DNA of 64,000 bases, taken from positions 124,001 through 188,000 of the forward strand of contig CAUVXJ010000011.1 in the NCBI GenBank assembly GCA_963555925.1. The letters are read 5' to 3'. This DNA comes from Protofrankia sp963555925 (GTDB lineage Bacteria > Actinomycetota > Actinomycetes > Frankiales > Frankiaceae). Position 1 is the stretch's first letter. Each line of letters starts with the position of its first letter. Shown here one piece after another: positions 16,514 to 25,468 of the stretch. A program made the translations under genes and the position numbers. The notes below the pieces were generated by a model. The model was not told where the DNA came from, ran no database searches, and saw only the letters and a program-made list of their open reading frames with translations.

Positions 16514-18937
16514 CTACGCGGGGAGATCGGCGCCTGTGACGATCCTGGCGTCCTTGAGTGCCGCGATGGCGTCTGCCTCATAACCGAGTTCGGTCAGCAG
16601 CGTTTCGGTCTGCTCGCCGAGCACGCAGCTACGGCCGATCCGCCCGGGCGTTTCCGACAGCGCCGCCGGCAGGCCGTGCACCCGGATCCGGCCGAACAGC
16701 GGGTGGTCCACCTCGGCGACCAGGCCGGTCGCCAGCATGGTCTCGTCCGTGCAGGTGAACCCGGAAAGGCCACCCTCGAAGACGGTCACGCAGGCGAGCC
16801 CCTCGGGAACGAACAGGTCCTCCCATGCCTGGGCGGTGTCGGTGAGGAGGACGTCTTCCAGGATCGAGGTCAGGTCGTCGTCGTTGGACACCCGACGTTC
16901 CACCGTGGCGAAGCGGGGGTCCTCCAGCAGTTCCGGACGCTTGATCCCACCGACGAGGATCTCCCATTCCTGCTGCGTCGGGGCGGCGAGGAAGACCCAA
17001 CCCGACGACGTCCGGTAGAGGCGGTACAGGGCGTTGTACCCGTGTTGTTCGGAGTCCAGGGTGGGCGCGGGCGGCTTGCCCGCGTAGGCGTTGACGTCAT
17101 CGGAATAGGTGTAGGCATTTCCGTTGATCATGGTGGTGGAGACGAGCTGTCCCTGCCCGGTCCGCTGCCGGTGGGCCAGCGCCAGCATGATGCTGGAGAA
17201 GAGCGTGGCCGCGGCGTTGGAGTCACCGTCGGTGAGGCCACGCAGCCTCGGTTGGACGATGGCCTGTATTTCGGTCAGGTCGAAGCTGCTGACGAGATCG
17301 GGGTCCATCCAGTAGGCGGCCTGCTTGAACAGGCTCCCGGCCACGGCGCTCGCGGCGTCGGCATAGAGCGGGCGGGTGCTGTACGGCCCGCTGCTGCCAT
17401 ACCCGGTGGCGTGCACGTAGATGAGCTTGGGGTTGGTCTCCCGCAGGGTCGGGTAGTCGATGCCGAGACGTTCGGCCACCCCGGGCCGGAACCCGAGGAC
17501 GAAGACATCCGCCGTCGCGAGCAGAGCCTTGAGGATCGATTGTCCCTCGTCGGTGGCTACGTCGACGGCGATGCTCTCCTTGCCCGCCATCGTCTTCACG
17601 CCACCGGTCTCGCTGACCCCGAAGGAGCTGCGCATCGGGTCGCCCGCCAGACCCTCGATCTTGATCACCCGTGCGCCCATCGCGGCGGCAAGGGCGACCC
17701 CGAACGGCATCGCGTAGAAGTAGCCGAACTCGACGATGGTCACCCCCGCCAGGGGGTGGACCGGGGCGGCGCCGGTCGGGGTCGGCGGAGCCGACGGCCC
17801 GGTGAGTGGACCGTTGTTGGCGCCGAGCGCGGGTGCGGACCGCTCGATCCGGCACGGCGTCGCGTCGAAGGCCGCGACCGGGCCGACCTGGCGGACCGGG
17901 CCGCGTTCCGGATCGTCGATCGTGATCGAGTGTCCATTGTAGATCATTTGCGGATGGTCGAGTGCCTCTTCGCAGGTCGCACCGATCTCGAAGGCGACGT
18001 CCACGTCGGCCTCCAGTAGCGGCACCCACTCGGCGAGCGTCCTGCTCCGGACGGTATCGCTGAGCAGATCCTCCCAGCGCTGCGCGTCCTGCGGCGTCTT
18101 GAACCGTGGCATGTCCTGGAAGACCGGGTCGGTGATGAGCTGCTCATGGCCCAGCACGCGGGTGAGCGCCTGCGCCTGGTGGGGGAGCTGCGGATTGGCG
18201 ATGATGAAGCGGCCATCCGTGGTTGCCATGGTGAGGCTGAACCGGCTTGCAGCCAGTGCGCCGCCGCGGGCACTGATGATGACGTGGGGTTCACCGCCGG
18301 TGTTCTTCGCGTACTGCCAGTGCATCGTCCCGAAGTAGTCGACCGGGTTGTAACCCTGTACGAGGGTGGCCTCGACGCGCTGTCCGCGTCCGGTCCGTTC
18401 GCGGACGATGAGCGCGGCCATGATGCCGCCCAGCGCCATGTGCGCAGCGCCCGTGCTGGCCAGGGGGGCGGCGACGAAGATCGGGCCGGGCCGGAACCCG
18501 AACTGTCCCCGGGCGAACGCCCCGGCCTTCGCCGCGACGACGCCTTCATAGCCCTTGAGCCGTGCGTACTTACCCGTGGAACCGAAACCGTTGACCGAGC
18601 AGTAGACCAGCGCCGGGTTGGCTGCGTGCAGGGCCTCGTAGCCGAGATCCCAACCCTGCGCGACGCCCGGTTCGAAGCTCTCGATCAGCACGTCGGCATG
18701 GCTGGCGAGCTCGCCGACCTCGGCCCGGCCCGCGGGGGTGCGCAGGTCGGCGACCAGGCTCTCCTTGCCCCGGTTCCAGACCAGGAAACCGGACGGTGAC
18801 TGTGTGCGCAGACGGTCGCCCTGCGGTGGCTCGATCTTGAGCACCCGGGCTCCGTTGTCGGCGAGGATCATCCCCGCCAGGGACCCGGCAACACTGCCGG
18901 CGCCCAGCTCGAGCACTGTCAGACCATCGAGAATCAT
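16514..18937 (-). CDS. Fused double family III CoA-transferase (CaiB/BaiF)
   Basis: Protein of 807 residues made of two complete CaiB/BaiF-like halves (about 1-385 and 395-807). Each half opens with a VLELGAG- or IVEFGYF-like strand, carries the KIE and VLIESFEPGVA/VFVLGFRPGVA segments, and has the small domain. At the position of the catalytic Asp, after GRGQ or GQGQ plus strand, the first half has Gln (ATLVQGYN) and the second half Asn (TTMINGNA). Neither keeps the Asp that forms the aspartyl-CoA intermediate in formyl-CoA transferase. Fused versions occur in actinobacteria. Activity is therefore uncertain; it may be a racemase-like, regulatory or alternative-chemistry protein. Confidence 0.9.
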   Translation of the reverse strand: MILDGLTVLELGAGSVAGSLAGMILADNGARVLKIEPPQGDRLRTQSPSGFLVWNRGKESLVADLRTPAGRAEVGELASHADVLIESFEPGVAQGWDLGYEALHAANPALVYCSVNGFGSTGKYARLKGYEGVVAAKAGAFARGQFGFRPGPIFVAAPLASTGAAHMALGGIMAALIVRERTGRGQRVEATLVQGYNPVDYFGTMHWQYAKNTGGEPHVIISARGGALAASRFSLTMATTDGRFIIANPQLPHQAQALTRVLGHEQLITDPVFQDMPRFKTPQDAQRWEDLLSDTVRSRTLAEWVPLLEADVDVAFEIGATCEEALDHPQMIYNGHSITIDDPERGPVRQVGPVAAFDATPCRIERSAPALGANNGPLTGPSAPPTPTGAAPVHPLAGVTIVEFGYFYAMPFGVALAAAMGARVIKIEGLAGDPMRSSFGVSETGGVKTMAGKESIAVDVATDEGQSILKALLATADVFVLGFRPGVAERLGIDYPTLRETNPKLIYVHATGYGSSGPYSTRPLYADAASAVAGSLFKQAAYWMDPDLVSSFDLTEIQAIVQPRLRGLTDGDSNAAATLFSSIMLALAHRQRTGQGQLVSTTMINGNAYTYSDDVNAYAGKPPAPTLDSEQHGYNALYRLYRTSSGWVFLAAPTQQEWEILVGGIKRPELLEDPRFATVERRVSNDDDLTSILEDVLLTDTAQAWEDLFVPEGLACVTVFEGGLSGFTCTDETMLATGLVAEVDHPLFGRIRVHGLPAALSETPGRIGRSCVLGEQTETLLTELGYEADAIAALKDARIVTGADLPA

Positions 18938-19101
18938 CGATACCGCTTTCCAGGGCCGCGGGTCACACCGGCACGAGAGCCCTGTGAGCCGTCCTGATTC
19001 CCGCCGTGGGGGAGGAGGCCGGGCGCTCAGCTGCAGGCGCTCCTAATAGGTAACGAATCTAACAGCTTCTGCAGGTCGGGGACAGACCGCGCATCCGGCG
19101 G

Positions 19102-20019
19102 TTACCGGTCGTCGTCCGCGGTACCGAAGACGAAGTCGCTGATGAGATGGGCAAGATCGACCGGCCGGTCGCCCTGGACGGAGTGCCCGGCGCCCGCCAC
19201 GGTCTCGACGCGGGTCGTGGGCTGGCGGCGACGGAACTCGGCCACGTCCTCCTCGGTGACGACGCCGGAGGTCGACCCCAGCACGAGCATCGCCGGTGCC
19301 GGCAGCGCTGTGACGTCCTCCCAGAGCGGCTCGAAGTCCAACAGGCCGCCGACCGGGGTCAGCCGGTCGTACCGCCAGGCCCAGCGGCCGTCCGGGAGCG
19401 GGTGGGCGTTGTGCAGGATGCCGCGGCGCAGGGAGCTGACCGACCGGGTCGGGTTGTGGCGGACCGTCCGTTCCAGGATCTCCTCGAAGGAGGGGAAGGA
19501 CTCCGGGCCGTTGACGAACGCCGCGATCGGGGCGCTCTTCGCCAGCGTCACACCCGGTGTCACGTCGACGACCACAAGGCGGCGCACGAGGTGTGGGTGG
19601 ACGGATGCGAGGCGGATGCCGGTGAGTCCTCCGAGGGACATACCGATCACACCTGCGGCCCGCGGCGCAAGTTCGCTGATGGCGCCGGCGAGGATGTCGG
19701 CGTTGCGGACCGGCCAGTAGTCACCGTCGGACCGTTTGCCGGAGTGACCGTGTCCGGGCAGGTCGAAGGCCACCAGCGGGCGGCCGCCCAGCGCAAGGGC
19801 GACGCTGTCCCAGGTGTGGGCGTTCTGCGCCCCACCGTGGAGGAACACCAGCTCGGCGGGCCCGTCACCCCAGACCAGGGCGCTGATCCGTTCGCCGCCG
19901 ACATCGACGTTCTCCCGCCGTACCAGCGGTGGACCGGCCCAGGCCAGGCCCGCTTCCTGTGCGTTCTCCTCGAAGAACCCGAACTCGTCGTATTCGGGTA
20001 GTTGCGCGGCCGCTGTCAT
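19102..20019 (-). CDS. Alpha/beta hydrolase
   Basis: Hydrolase of 305 residues with a complete fold: oxyanion segment VFLHGGAQNAHTW, strand AFDLPGHGHSG, nucleophile elbow IGMSLGG (Ser near residue 145), an acid after LVLGSTSGVVTEED, and the catalytic His in GAGHSVQGDRP. It would act on an ester, lactone or C-C bond of a small substrate. It lies on the same strand as the double CoA-transferase, with 164 bp between them. The upstream spacer (20020-20376) separates it from the restriction operon. Confidence 0.88.
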   Translation of the reverse strand: MTAAAQLPEYDEFGFFEENAQEAGLAWAGPPLVRRENVDVGGERISALVWGDGPAELVFLHGGAQNAHTWDSVALALGGRPLVAFDLPGHGHSGKRSDGDYWPVRNADILAGAISELAPRAAGVIGMSLGGLTGIRLASVHPHLVRRLVVVDVTPGVTLAKSAPIAAFVNGPESFPSFEEILERTVRHNPTRSVSSLRRGILHNAHPLPDGRWAWRYDRLTPVGGLLDFEPLWEDVTALPAPAMLVLGSTSGVVTEEDVAEFRRRQPTTRVETVAGAGHSVQGDRPVDLAHLISDFVFGTADDDR

Positions 20020-20376
20020 GTGGGCCTCCCGGGGTGATCTGTTCCTCGAACGCCCACACGCGGTGACCGGAGGTCGCGAGACCTCCGCGGGCGTTGGCCC
20101 ATGTATCCGATGTGGTTACACCATATACCTATATCAGGTACCGTCCGGGGGGAAGCCGGCGACCGTCAGGTCCCCGCCGCGAACACCGCGAACACCGCGA
20201 ACACCGCGAGCTGCACGCCCGGCGGGTCGCCACCGATGAGCAGTGTCCGGTGAAATCCGGACCTGAGCTACATTGTGGTACTGCACGGTCACCAGCTGGC
20301 CGAAGGGTACGCGATTCTTGTTGTCTGCGCGCTCCCCGGAGGCCTCGGGGCTCTCCACGGGGGCGGGCTGACGGTC
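20020..20376. other. Divergent spacer with 9-nt tandem repeat
   Basis: This spacer lies between the hydrolase and the restriction operon. Three head-to-tail copies of CGCGAACAC occupy 20178-20204. An AT-rich segment (TTACACCATATACC, near 20115) could be the promoter for one or both divergent units. The hsdR frame is open through part of the region, but the N-terminal homology starts at ATG 20377. Confidence 0.45.
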
Positions 20377-23300
20377 ATGGACGCGCGCATCGAGGAGCTG
20401 GCCCGCCGGTCGGCGAATTTTGGCTTTCTTCTTCCCCACGAACCGCTACTGGTCTTCTACGGCGCGGGCGCGGAGTCCTACGCCCATTCGGACCCGAACG
20501 CCGCTCTGATCAAAGCCCGCCAGTTCGGCGAGGTCCTGGCGAAGGCCCTGGTCAACCGGGCCGGGTTGCCGACCCGCGGCGACAAACAGGTTGACCGCCT
20601 TGCTGCGCTCGGCCGGGCCGGGGTGTTCGATGGGCGCATCCGGGCCGCGTTCGACGCCGTCCGTACCGAGGGCAACCGGGCCGTCCACGGTTATTACGGC
20701 GAGGTCCGGGCAGCGGTCCGGGCGACACGGGCCTGCTTCGAACTGGGCGTGTGGTTCCACCGGCTGGTGACCGGTGACCGGAGGGTCATCGCGTTCGTCC
20801 CACCACCCGAGCCGGGCCGATCACAGCCGGGTGAAGCACGGCCGGCATCGTCCGCGGCGGACGATGCCGAGCGTGCGGCGCTGCGCGCGGAACTGGCCGA
20901 GTACCGCGGCCGGCTCGCCGAGGCCAAGCTGCGCCTGGACGGGGGCGGCAACAACCGGCTGGACGCGGAACGCCGAGCGCGACGCGAGGCGGAGGAGGCG
21001 CTGACCCGAGCTCTGGCCGACGCGGAAAGCCTCCGCTTCGCCTTCGCCGCGCTGCCGGACCAGGTCGGCGACGAACCGCAACCGGCCGGGCGGACAGGGA
21101 AGCGGACAGGGAAAAAGAAGGTGTCCGCGGCGGAGCGGGAGTCGTTCGTCGCACAGGCCAAGTCCGCCGCGCGGGAACCGCGGACCGAAATCGAGGTACG
21201 CGCTGAGGTCGACCGGATGCTCACGCAGGCCGGCTGGTCGGTGCAGGACCTGTCCAGCCTGAACCTGATCGACCCCGACGGTGTCGCGCTGCGCGAAGGC
21301 CGGACGGCGACCGGCCCCGCCGACTACCTGCTGTTCGTCAACCGCCGGCTCGTCGGTGTCGTGGAGGCCAAACGGGAGGGCACCGTCCTCACCCCGGTCG
21401 AAGGGCAGTCCGGTCGGTATGCGAGCTCCCTGACCGACGAGCAGCGCGGGCAGGCATGGCGGTGGCCGCTGCCCTTCCGGTATGAGACGACCGCGGCCGA
21501 GACCCATTTCACCAACACCCTCGACCCGCGTGGGGGCCGGGCCCGGTCGGTGTTCTCCTTTCACAGGCCCACGACACTGGCCCGGTGGATGCGGGATGCA
21601 GACGCCGACCCCGAGCATCCGACCCTGCGTCACCGGCTGGCGCACCTGCCGCCGCTGGCCCATGGGAATCTCCGTCCGGCCCAGCTCGACGCGGTGGGCG
21701 GCCTGGAACGGTCACTCGCCGATGACCGGCCCCGGGCGCTGATCCAGATGGCGACCGGCGCGGGCAAGACGTACGCGGCGGTCACCTCGTCGTACCGACT
21801 GCTCGCGCACGCCAACGCGCGCCGCATCCTGTTCCTGGTCGACCGCAACAACCTCGGACGTCAAGCCAGGGAGGAGTTCGCCACCTACGTCACGGCGGGC
21901 GACGGCCGTAAGTTCACCGAGCTGTACAACGTCGAGCCGCTGACCGCCGCCGGGCTGCTCGGCTCCACCCATGTGGTGATCTCCACGGTGCAGCGGCTGT
22001 ACGCGATGCTGCGTGGTCGCCCGGTGCCCGATCCCGACGTCGACGACCGGGCCTTCGACGCGGACACGTCCGAGGGCACATCGGGGGACGGAGCAGGGGA
22101 CAGCGATGACGAGCCGATCGACATCACCTACAGCGCGGATATTCCGCCGGAGACGTTCGACCTGATCATTGTGGACGAGTGCCACCGGTCGATCTACGGG
22201 CGTTGGCGCGCGGTGCTGGAGTACTTCGACGCCTACCTGGTGGGCCTGACCGCGACCCCGGTGAAGCAGACGTTCGGTTTCTTCCACCAGAATCTGGTCA
22301 GCGAGTACACCTATCCGCAGGCGGTCGCCGACGGGGTGAACGTCGACTTCGACGTCTACCGCATCCGCACCGAACTGACCCGACAGGGCGCGACCATCGA
22401 GGCGGGGATCACCGTCCCGAGGCGGGACAGGCGTACCCGCCAGCAACGCTACGAGGAACTCGACGACGACTTCTCCTGGACGCCGGAGCAGCTCGGCCGC
22501 TCGGTCGTCAGCCCGAACCAGATCGAACTGGTGCTGCGGACGTTCAAGGACCGGCTGTTCACCGAGATTTTCCCCGGCCGGACGCATGTCCCCAAGACGC
22601 TCATCTTCGCCAAGGACGACAACCATGCCGAGGACATCGTGATGAAGGTCCGGGAGGTGTTCGGCCAGGGCAACGAGTTCGCCACCAAAATCACTTACTC
22701 GGTGCGGGACACCGACAGCCTGCTCAAGGCCTTCCGTAACAGCGCCGAGCTGCGGATCGTCGTCACCGTCGACATGATCGCAACGGGCACGGACGTCCGG
22801 CCGCTGGAATGTCTGCTGTTCCTGCGCAATCCGCGCAGCGCGGTGCTGTTCGAGCAGATGAAGGGCCGGGGTTCCCGGACCATCGACGGTGACGACTTCC
22901 GGGCGGTCACCCCGGACTCGTCGGTCAAGGACCGGTTCGTGCTGGTGGACGCGGTCGGGGTGCTGGAGGGCGAACGGCTCGACGCGGCCCCGCTCGCGCA
23001 GCACACCGACAAGCAGATCAGTCTGGAGAAACTGCTGCGCAGGACCGGGACGTTGACGATCGACGCGGACGAGGTGTGTACCCTCGCGTCCCGCCTGGCC
23101 CGGCTCAACCAGCAGATCACCCCGGACGAGCGGGCCGAGCTCGAACAGCTCGCCGGAGAGTCGCTCGCCTCCGTCGTGTCGAGCCTCGCTCGCTGTGCCG
23201 ACGCCGATGCACTGGACGCCGCCCGCCAGGCCGGTCCGGTCGCGCAGCGGGCGCTGGTGGAGGATGCCGTACGTCCCCTCGCGGCGAATCCCGCGCTCCG

Positions 23301-23952
23301 CGCCCGTCTGCTGGAGATCCGCCGTGCCCACGACATCACCTACGACGAGGTCAACCCGGACACGTTGCTGGAGGCGGCAGGGGTTGACCGTACCGAGCTG
23401 GCGCAGCGCACCGTGGCGTCGTGGCGGGCCTACCTCCGGGAGCATCAGGCGGAGATCAGCGCGATCCAGCTGGGGTACGAACGCGGTACCGGGCAGCAAC
23501 CGGTGTACGCCGCGCTCAAGGAGCTCGCCGGCCGGATTGCCCGGCCGCCTCATCAGTGGACGCCGGAACGCCTGTGGGATGCCTACGAACGGTTGGAACT
23601 CGCGGCCGCCGCACCGGAGGTCAAGTATGGAGCGCTGGATCTGATCGGGTTGATTCGCTTCGAGCTGGGTGTGGACGAGACACCGCGCCCGCACCGGACC
23701 ATGGTGCACGAACGGTTCGAGGGCTGGATCATCCGGCAGCGGCAGGCAAGCAGGCGGGAGTTCACCGCGGACGAGCGGTGGTGGCTGGAGAGGATCAGGG
23801 ACATCGTCGTGACATCGGCCGCGTTCGCAATCACCGATCTGGATGAAGCGCCGTTCACCGAACGCGGCGGCACCGACGGCTTCCTCACCGTCTTCGGCGA
23901 GGACCGCGCTCTGCCCCTCATCACCGACCTCACCCACGGCCTCACCGCATGA
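20377..23952 (+). CDS. hsdR: Type I restriction enzyme R subunit
   Basis: Motor and nuclease subunit of 1191 residues. The N-terminal DUF4145-like helical domain (about 1-130) is followed by a charged coiled-coil (150-220). The PD-(D/E)xK nuclease follows: PADYLLFVN, then VVEAKREG, near 313-335. The SF2 helicase comes next: Walker A ATGAGKTYAAV near 458, DECHRSIYGRW near 599, LTATPVK, and motif VI KGRGSRTIDG. A helical C-terminus would bind the M2S core. An in-frame GTG at 20275 would add 34 residues without family match. The stop overlaps the hsdS start. The DUF4145-headed arrangement is a known HsdR subtype. Confidence 0.96.
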   Translation: MDARIEELARRSANFGFLLPHEPLLVFYGAGAESYAHSDPNAALIKARQFGEVLAKALVNRAGLPTRGDKQVDRLAALGRAGVFDGRIRAAFDAVRTEGNRAVHGYYGEVRAAVRATRACFELGVWFHRLVTGDRRVIAFVPPPEPGRSQPGEARPASSAADDAERAALRAELAEYRGRLAEAKLRLDGGGNNRLDAERRARREAEEALTRALADAESLRFAFAALPDQVGDEPQPAGRTGKRTGKKKVSAAERESFVAQAKSAAREPRTEIEVRAEVDRMLTQAGWSVQDLSSLNLIDPDGVALREGRTATGPADYLLFVNRRLVGVVEAKREGTVLTPVEGQSGRYASSLTDEQRGQAWRWPLPFRYETTAAETHFTNTLDPRGGRARSVFSFHRPTTLARWMRDADADPEHPTLRHRLAHLPPLAHGNLRPAQLDAVGGLERSLADDRPRALIQMATGAGKTYAAVTSSYRLLAHANARRILFLVDRNNLGRQAREEFATYVTAGDGRKFTELYNVEPLTAAGLLGSTHVVISTVQRLYAMLRGRPVPDPDVDDRAFDADTSEGTSGDGAGDSDDEPIDITYSADIPPETFDLIIVDECHRSIYGRWRAVLEYFDAYLVGLTATPVKQTFGFFHQNLVSEYTYPQAVADGVNVDFDVYRIRTELTRQGATIEAGITVPRRDRRTRQQRYEELDDDFSWTPEQLGRSVVSPNQIELVLRTFKDRLFTEIFPGRTHVPKTLIFAKDDNHAEDIVMKVREVFGQGNEFATKITYSVRDTDSLLKAFRNSAELRIVVTVDMIATGTDVRPLECLLFLRNPRSAVLFEQMKGRGSRTIDGDDFRAVTPDSSVKDRFVLVDAVGVLEGERLDAAPLAQHTDKQISLEKLLRRTGTLTIDADEVCTLASRLARLNQQITPDERAELEQLAGESLASVVSSLARCADADALDAARQAGPVAQRALVEDAVRPLAANPALRARLLEIRRAHDITYDEVNPDTLLEAAGVDRTELAQRTVASWRAYLREHQAEISAIQLGYERGTGQQPVYAALKELAGRIARPPHQWTPERLWDAYERLELAAAAPEVKYGALDLIGLIRFELGVDETPRPHRTMVHERFEGWIIRQRQASRREFTADERWWLERIRDIVVTSAAFAITDLDEAPFTERGGTDGFLTVFGEDRALPLITDLTHGLTA

Positions 23953-25316
23953 CCCCCCTTCCCCCCGGCTGGGCTCGATGTACCATCGGAGATCTTCTGC
24001 TTCGGATTGAGGCAGGTCGTTCGCCTCGATGCGAACCCCGTCCAGCCGCGGACAATGAATGGGGGGTCATCAAGGTCAGCGCGATGACGCGTGGGGACTT
24101 TATCCAGAGCGAGAATAAAGCCCTTGCGTCGACGACGAGCTTCAACCATGACGACGAGATTAAAACAGGCGACATTTTGATCAGTCGCGCAAATACGAAA
24201 GAGTATGTCGGTGCATCGGTTCTGGTCGGAAAATGCAGGCAACATCTCCTGCTGAGTGACAAAAGTCTTCGACTCGTCACTTTTCCTTATCTTGATCGTC
24301 AATGGTTTGCCCATCTTCTGAAGTCGCCCGGGATCCGACGAGAGATTTCCCGAAGGGCAACTGGAACAAAAGACTCCATGCGAAACATATCGCAGAGTTC
24401 GCTCACCTCTATCGAAATCGATCTACCACCGCTGGCCGAGCAGCGCCGCATCGTCACCGCCCTCGACGACTACCTCGCAAACCTTGATGCTGCTACGCAC
24501 TCGCTGAGAAGGGGGGTACACCGCGCTGCGGTCCTCAAGAAACGGATTCTGGCATCCATGTTGCAGAAGGTAACAGGTCCTATCGTTCCACTCGGCGATC
24601 TCACAGTGTCGGTTCGCAATGGCATGTTCGTCTCACGGCCCGGCACTGAACCGAATGGAACGCCAATACTCCGCATTGGAGCCGTTCGTGCGCTGCACCT
24701 AGATCTGCGGGATCTTCGATATACGGGATATACGGAGAATGAGGTCAAAAAGCAAGGATACTTGTTGAGCGCGGGCGATCTTCTTTTTGTGCGATACAAC
24801 GGAAATCTCGACTATGTCGGTGCGTGCGCCGTTGTCCCTGCGGCGGATTTTTCACTTACTTATCCAGATAAACTGATCCGAGTTGCAGTTGACCGGAATA
24901 AAATTATCCCAGATTTTCTTGCCATGCAATGTTCAATCGGCCGTACTCGCGACTCCATACGCGCGTGCGTGAAGACCACCGCAGGCCAGGCGGGTATTTC
25001 AGGAAAGGAGATCAAATCTGTTCCGGTTACAGTCCCTTCACTAACGAAACAGCAAGAATTCGTTGAAGAATACAACAGGGACAGTGAGCAAATTGGCCGG
25101 GTTGAAACAGCTCTAGCTCCGAAAATTTCGCAAGCTGACCAGCTCCGTAGGTCGGTGCTGGCGGAGGCGTTTGCGGGGCGGTTGGTGGAGCAGGATCCGG
25201 CGGACGAGCCGGCGTCGGTACTGCTGGAGCGGATCAGTGCGGAGCGGACCGCCGCCGGCAGTGTTCCGCGGAGCAGAGGTCGGGCCAGAGCGAGCGGCCA
25301 GGATGTGGCCTCGTGA
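23949..25316 (+). CDS. hsdS: Type I restriction-modification specificity subunit
   Basis: DNA-recognition subunit of 455 residues with two target-recognition domains (about 5-155 and 205-370). Each is followed by a conserved coiled-coil spacer: LPPLAEQRRIVTALDDYL centrally, and VPSLTKQQEFVEEYN later. The C-terminus runs LRRSVLAEAFAGRLV. Base composition drops visibly within both recognition domains (24050-24420 and 24700-25130) and returns to GC-rich in the spacers, the pattern left by recognition-domain exchange. The start overlaps hsdR (ATGA). The last codons (GQDVAS, stop) recur just before hsdM. Confidence 0.95.
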   Translation: MTPLPPGWARCTIGDLLLRIEAGRSPRCEPRPAADNEWGVIKVSAMTRGDFIQSENKALASTTSFNHDDEIKTGDILISRANTKEYVGASVLVGKCRQHLLLSDKSLRLVTFPYLDRQWFAHLLKSPGIRREISRRATGTKDSMRNISQSSLTSIEIDLPPLAEQRRIVTALDDYLANLDAATHSLRRGVHRAAVLKKRILASMLQKVTGPIVPLGDLTVSVRNGMFVSRPGTEPNGTPILRIGAVRALHLDLRDLRYTGYTENEVKKQGYLLSAGDLLFVRYNGNLDYVGACAVVPAADFSLTYPDKLIRVAVDRNKIIPDFLAMQCSIGRTRDSIRACVKTTAGQAGISGKEIKSVPVTVPSLTKQQEFVEEYNRDSEQIGRVETALAPKISQADQLRRSVLAEAFAGRLVEQDPADEPASVLLERISAERTAAGSVPRSRGRARASGQDVAS

Positions 25317-25331
25317 GCACTGAGTAACATC
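25249..25331 (+). repeat. Junction repeat, copy A (hsdS 3' end plus vestigial hsdM start)
   Basis: The 3' end of hsdS with the following GTGAGCACTGAG matches the sequence leading into hsdM (26595-26683). The core GGATGTGGCCTCGTGAG is identical and about 50 bp on its left are diverged but alignable. Here the would-be hsdM start (M-S-T-E) runs into TAA immediately, so it is a vestige. Confidence 0.8.
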
Positions 25332-25468
25332 CTCTGCTCTCCCGGGTCTGTGGCCTCGACGCCGGCGTACTCGGTACGGCGACAAGTGAACCCGACCAGA
25401 CACCGAAGCGGAGCCCGCATCGTGTACCGCAGTGGAAGCGCTCTGCTCGATGTTCTAGAATCGCACAC

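Noticed and set aside
16676..18019. 447-codon plus-strand frame antisense to the double CoA-transferase
   Set aside because: Composition is that of an antisense GC-rich shadow (Val, Gly, His, Arg, Asp) and the minus-strand frame has clear homology throughout.
21712..23937. 741-codon minus-strand frame opposite hsdR
   Set aside because: Long antisense frames are common in GC-rich DNA. It has no recognisable domain, and HsdR motifs cover the plus strand.
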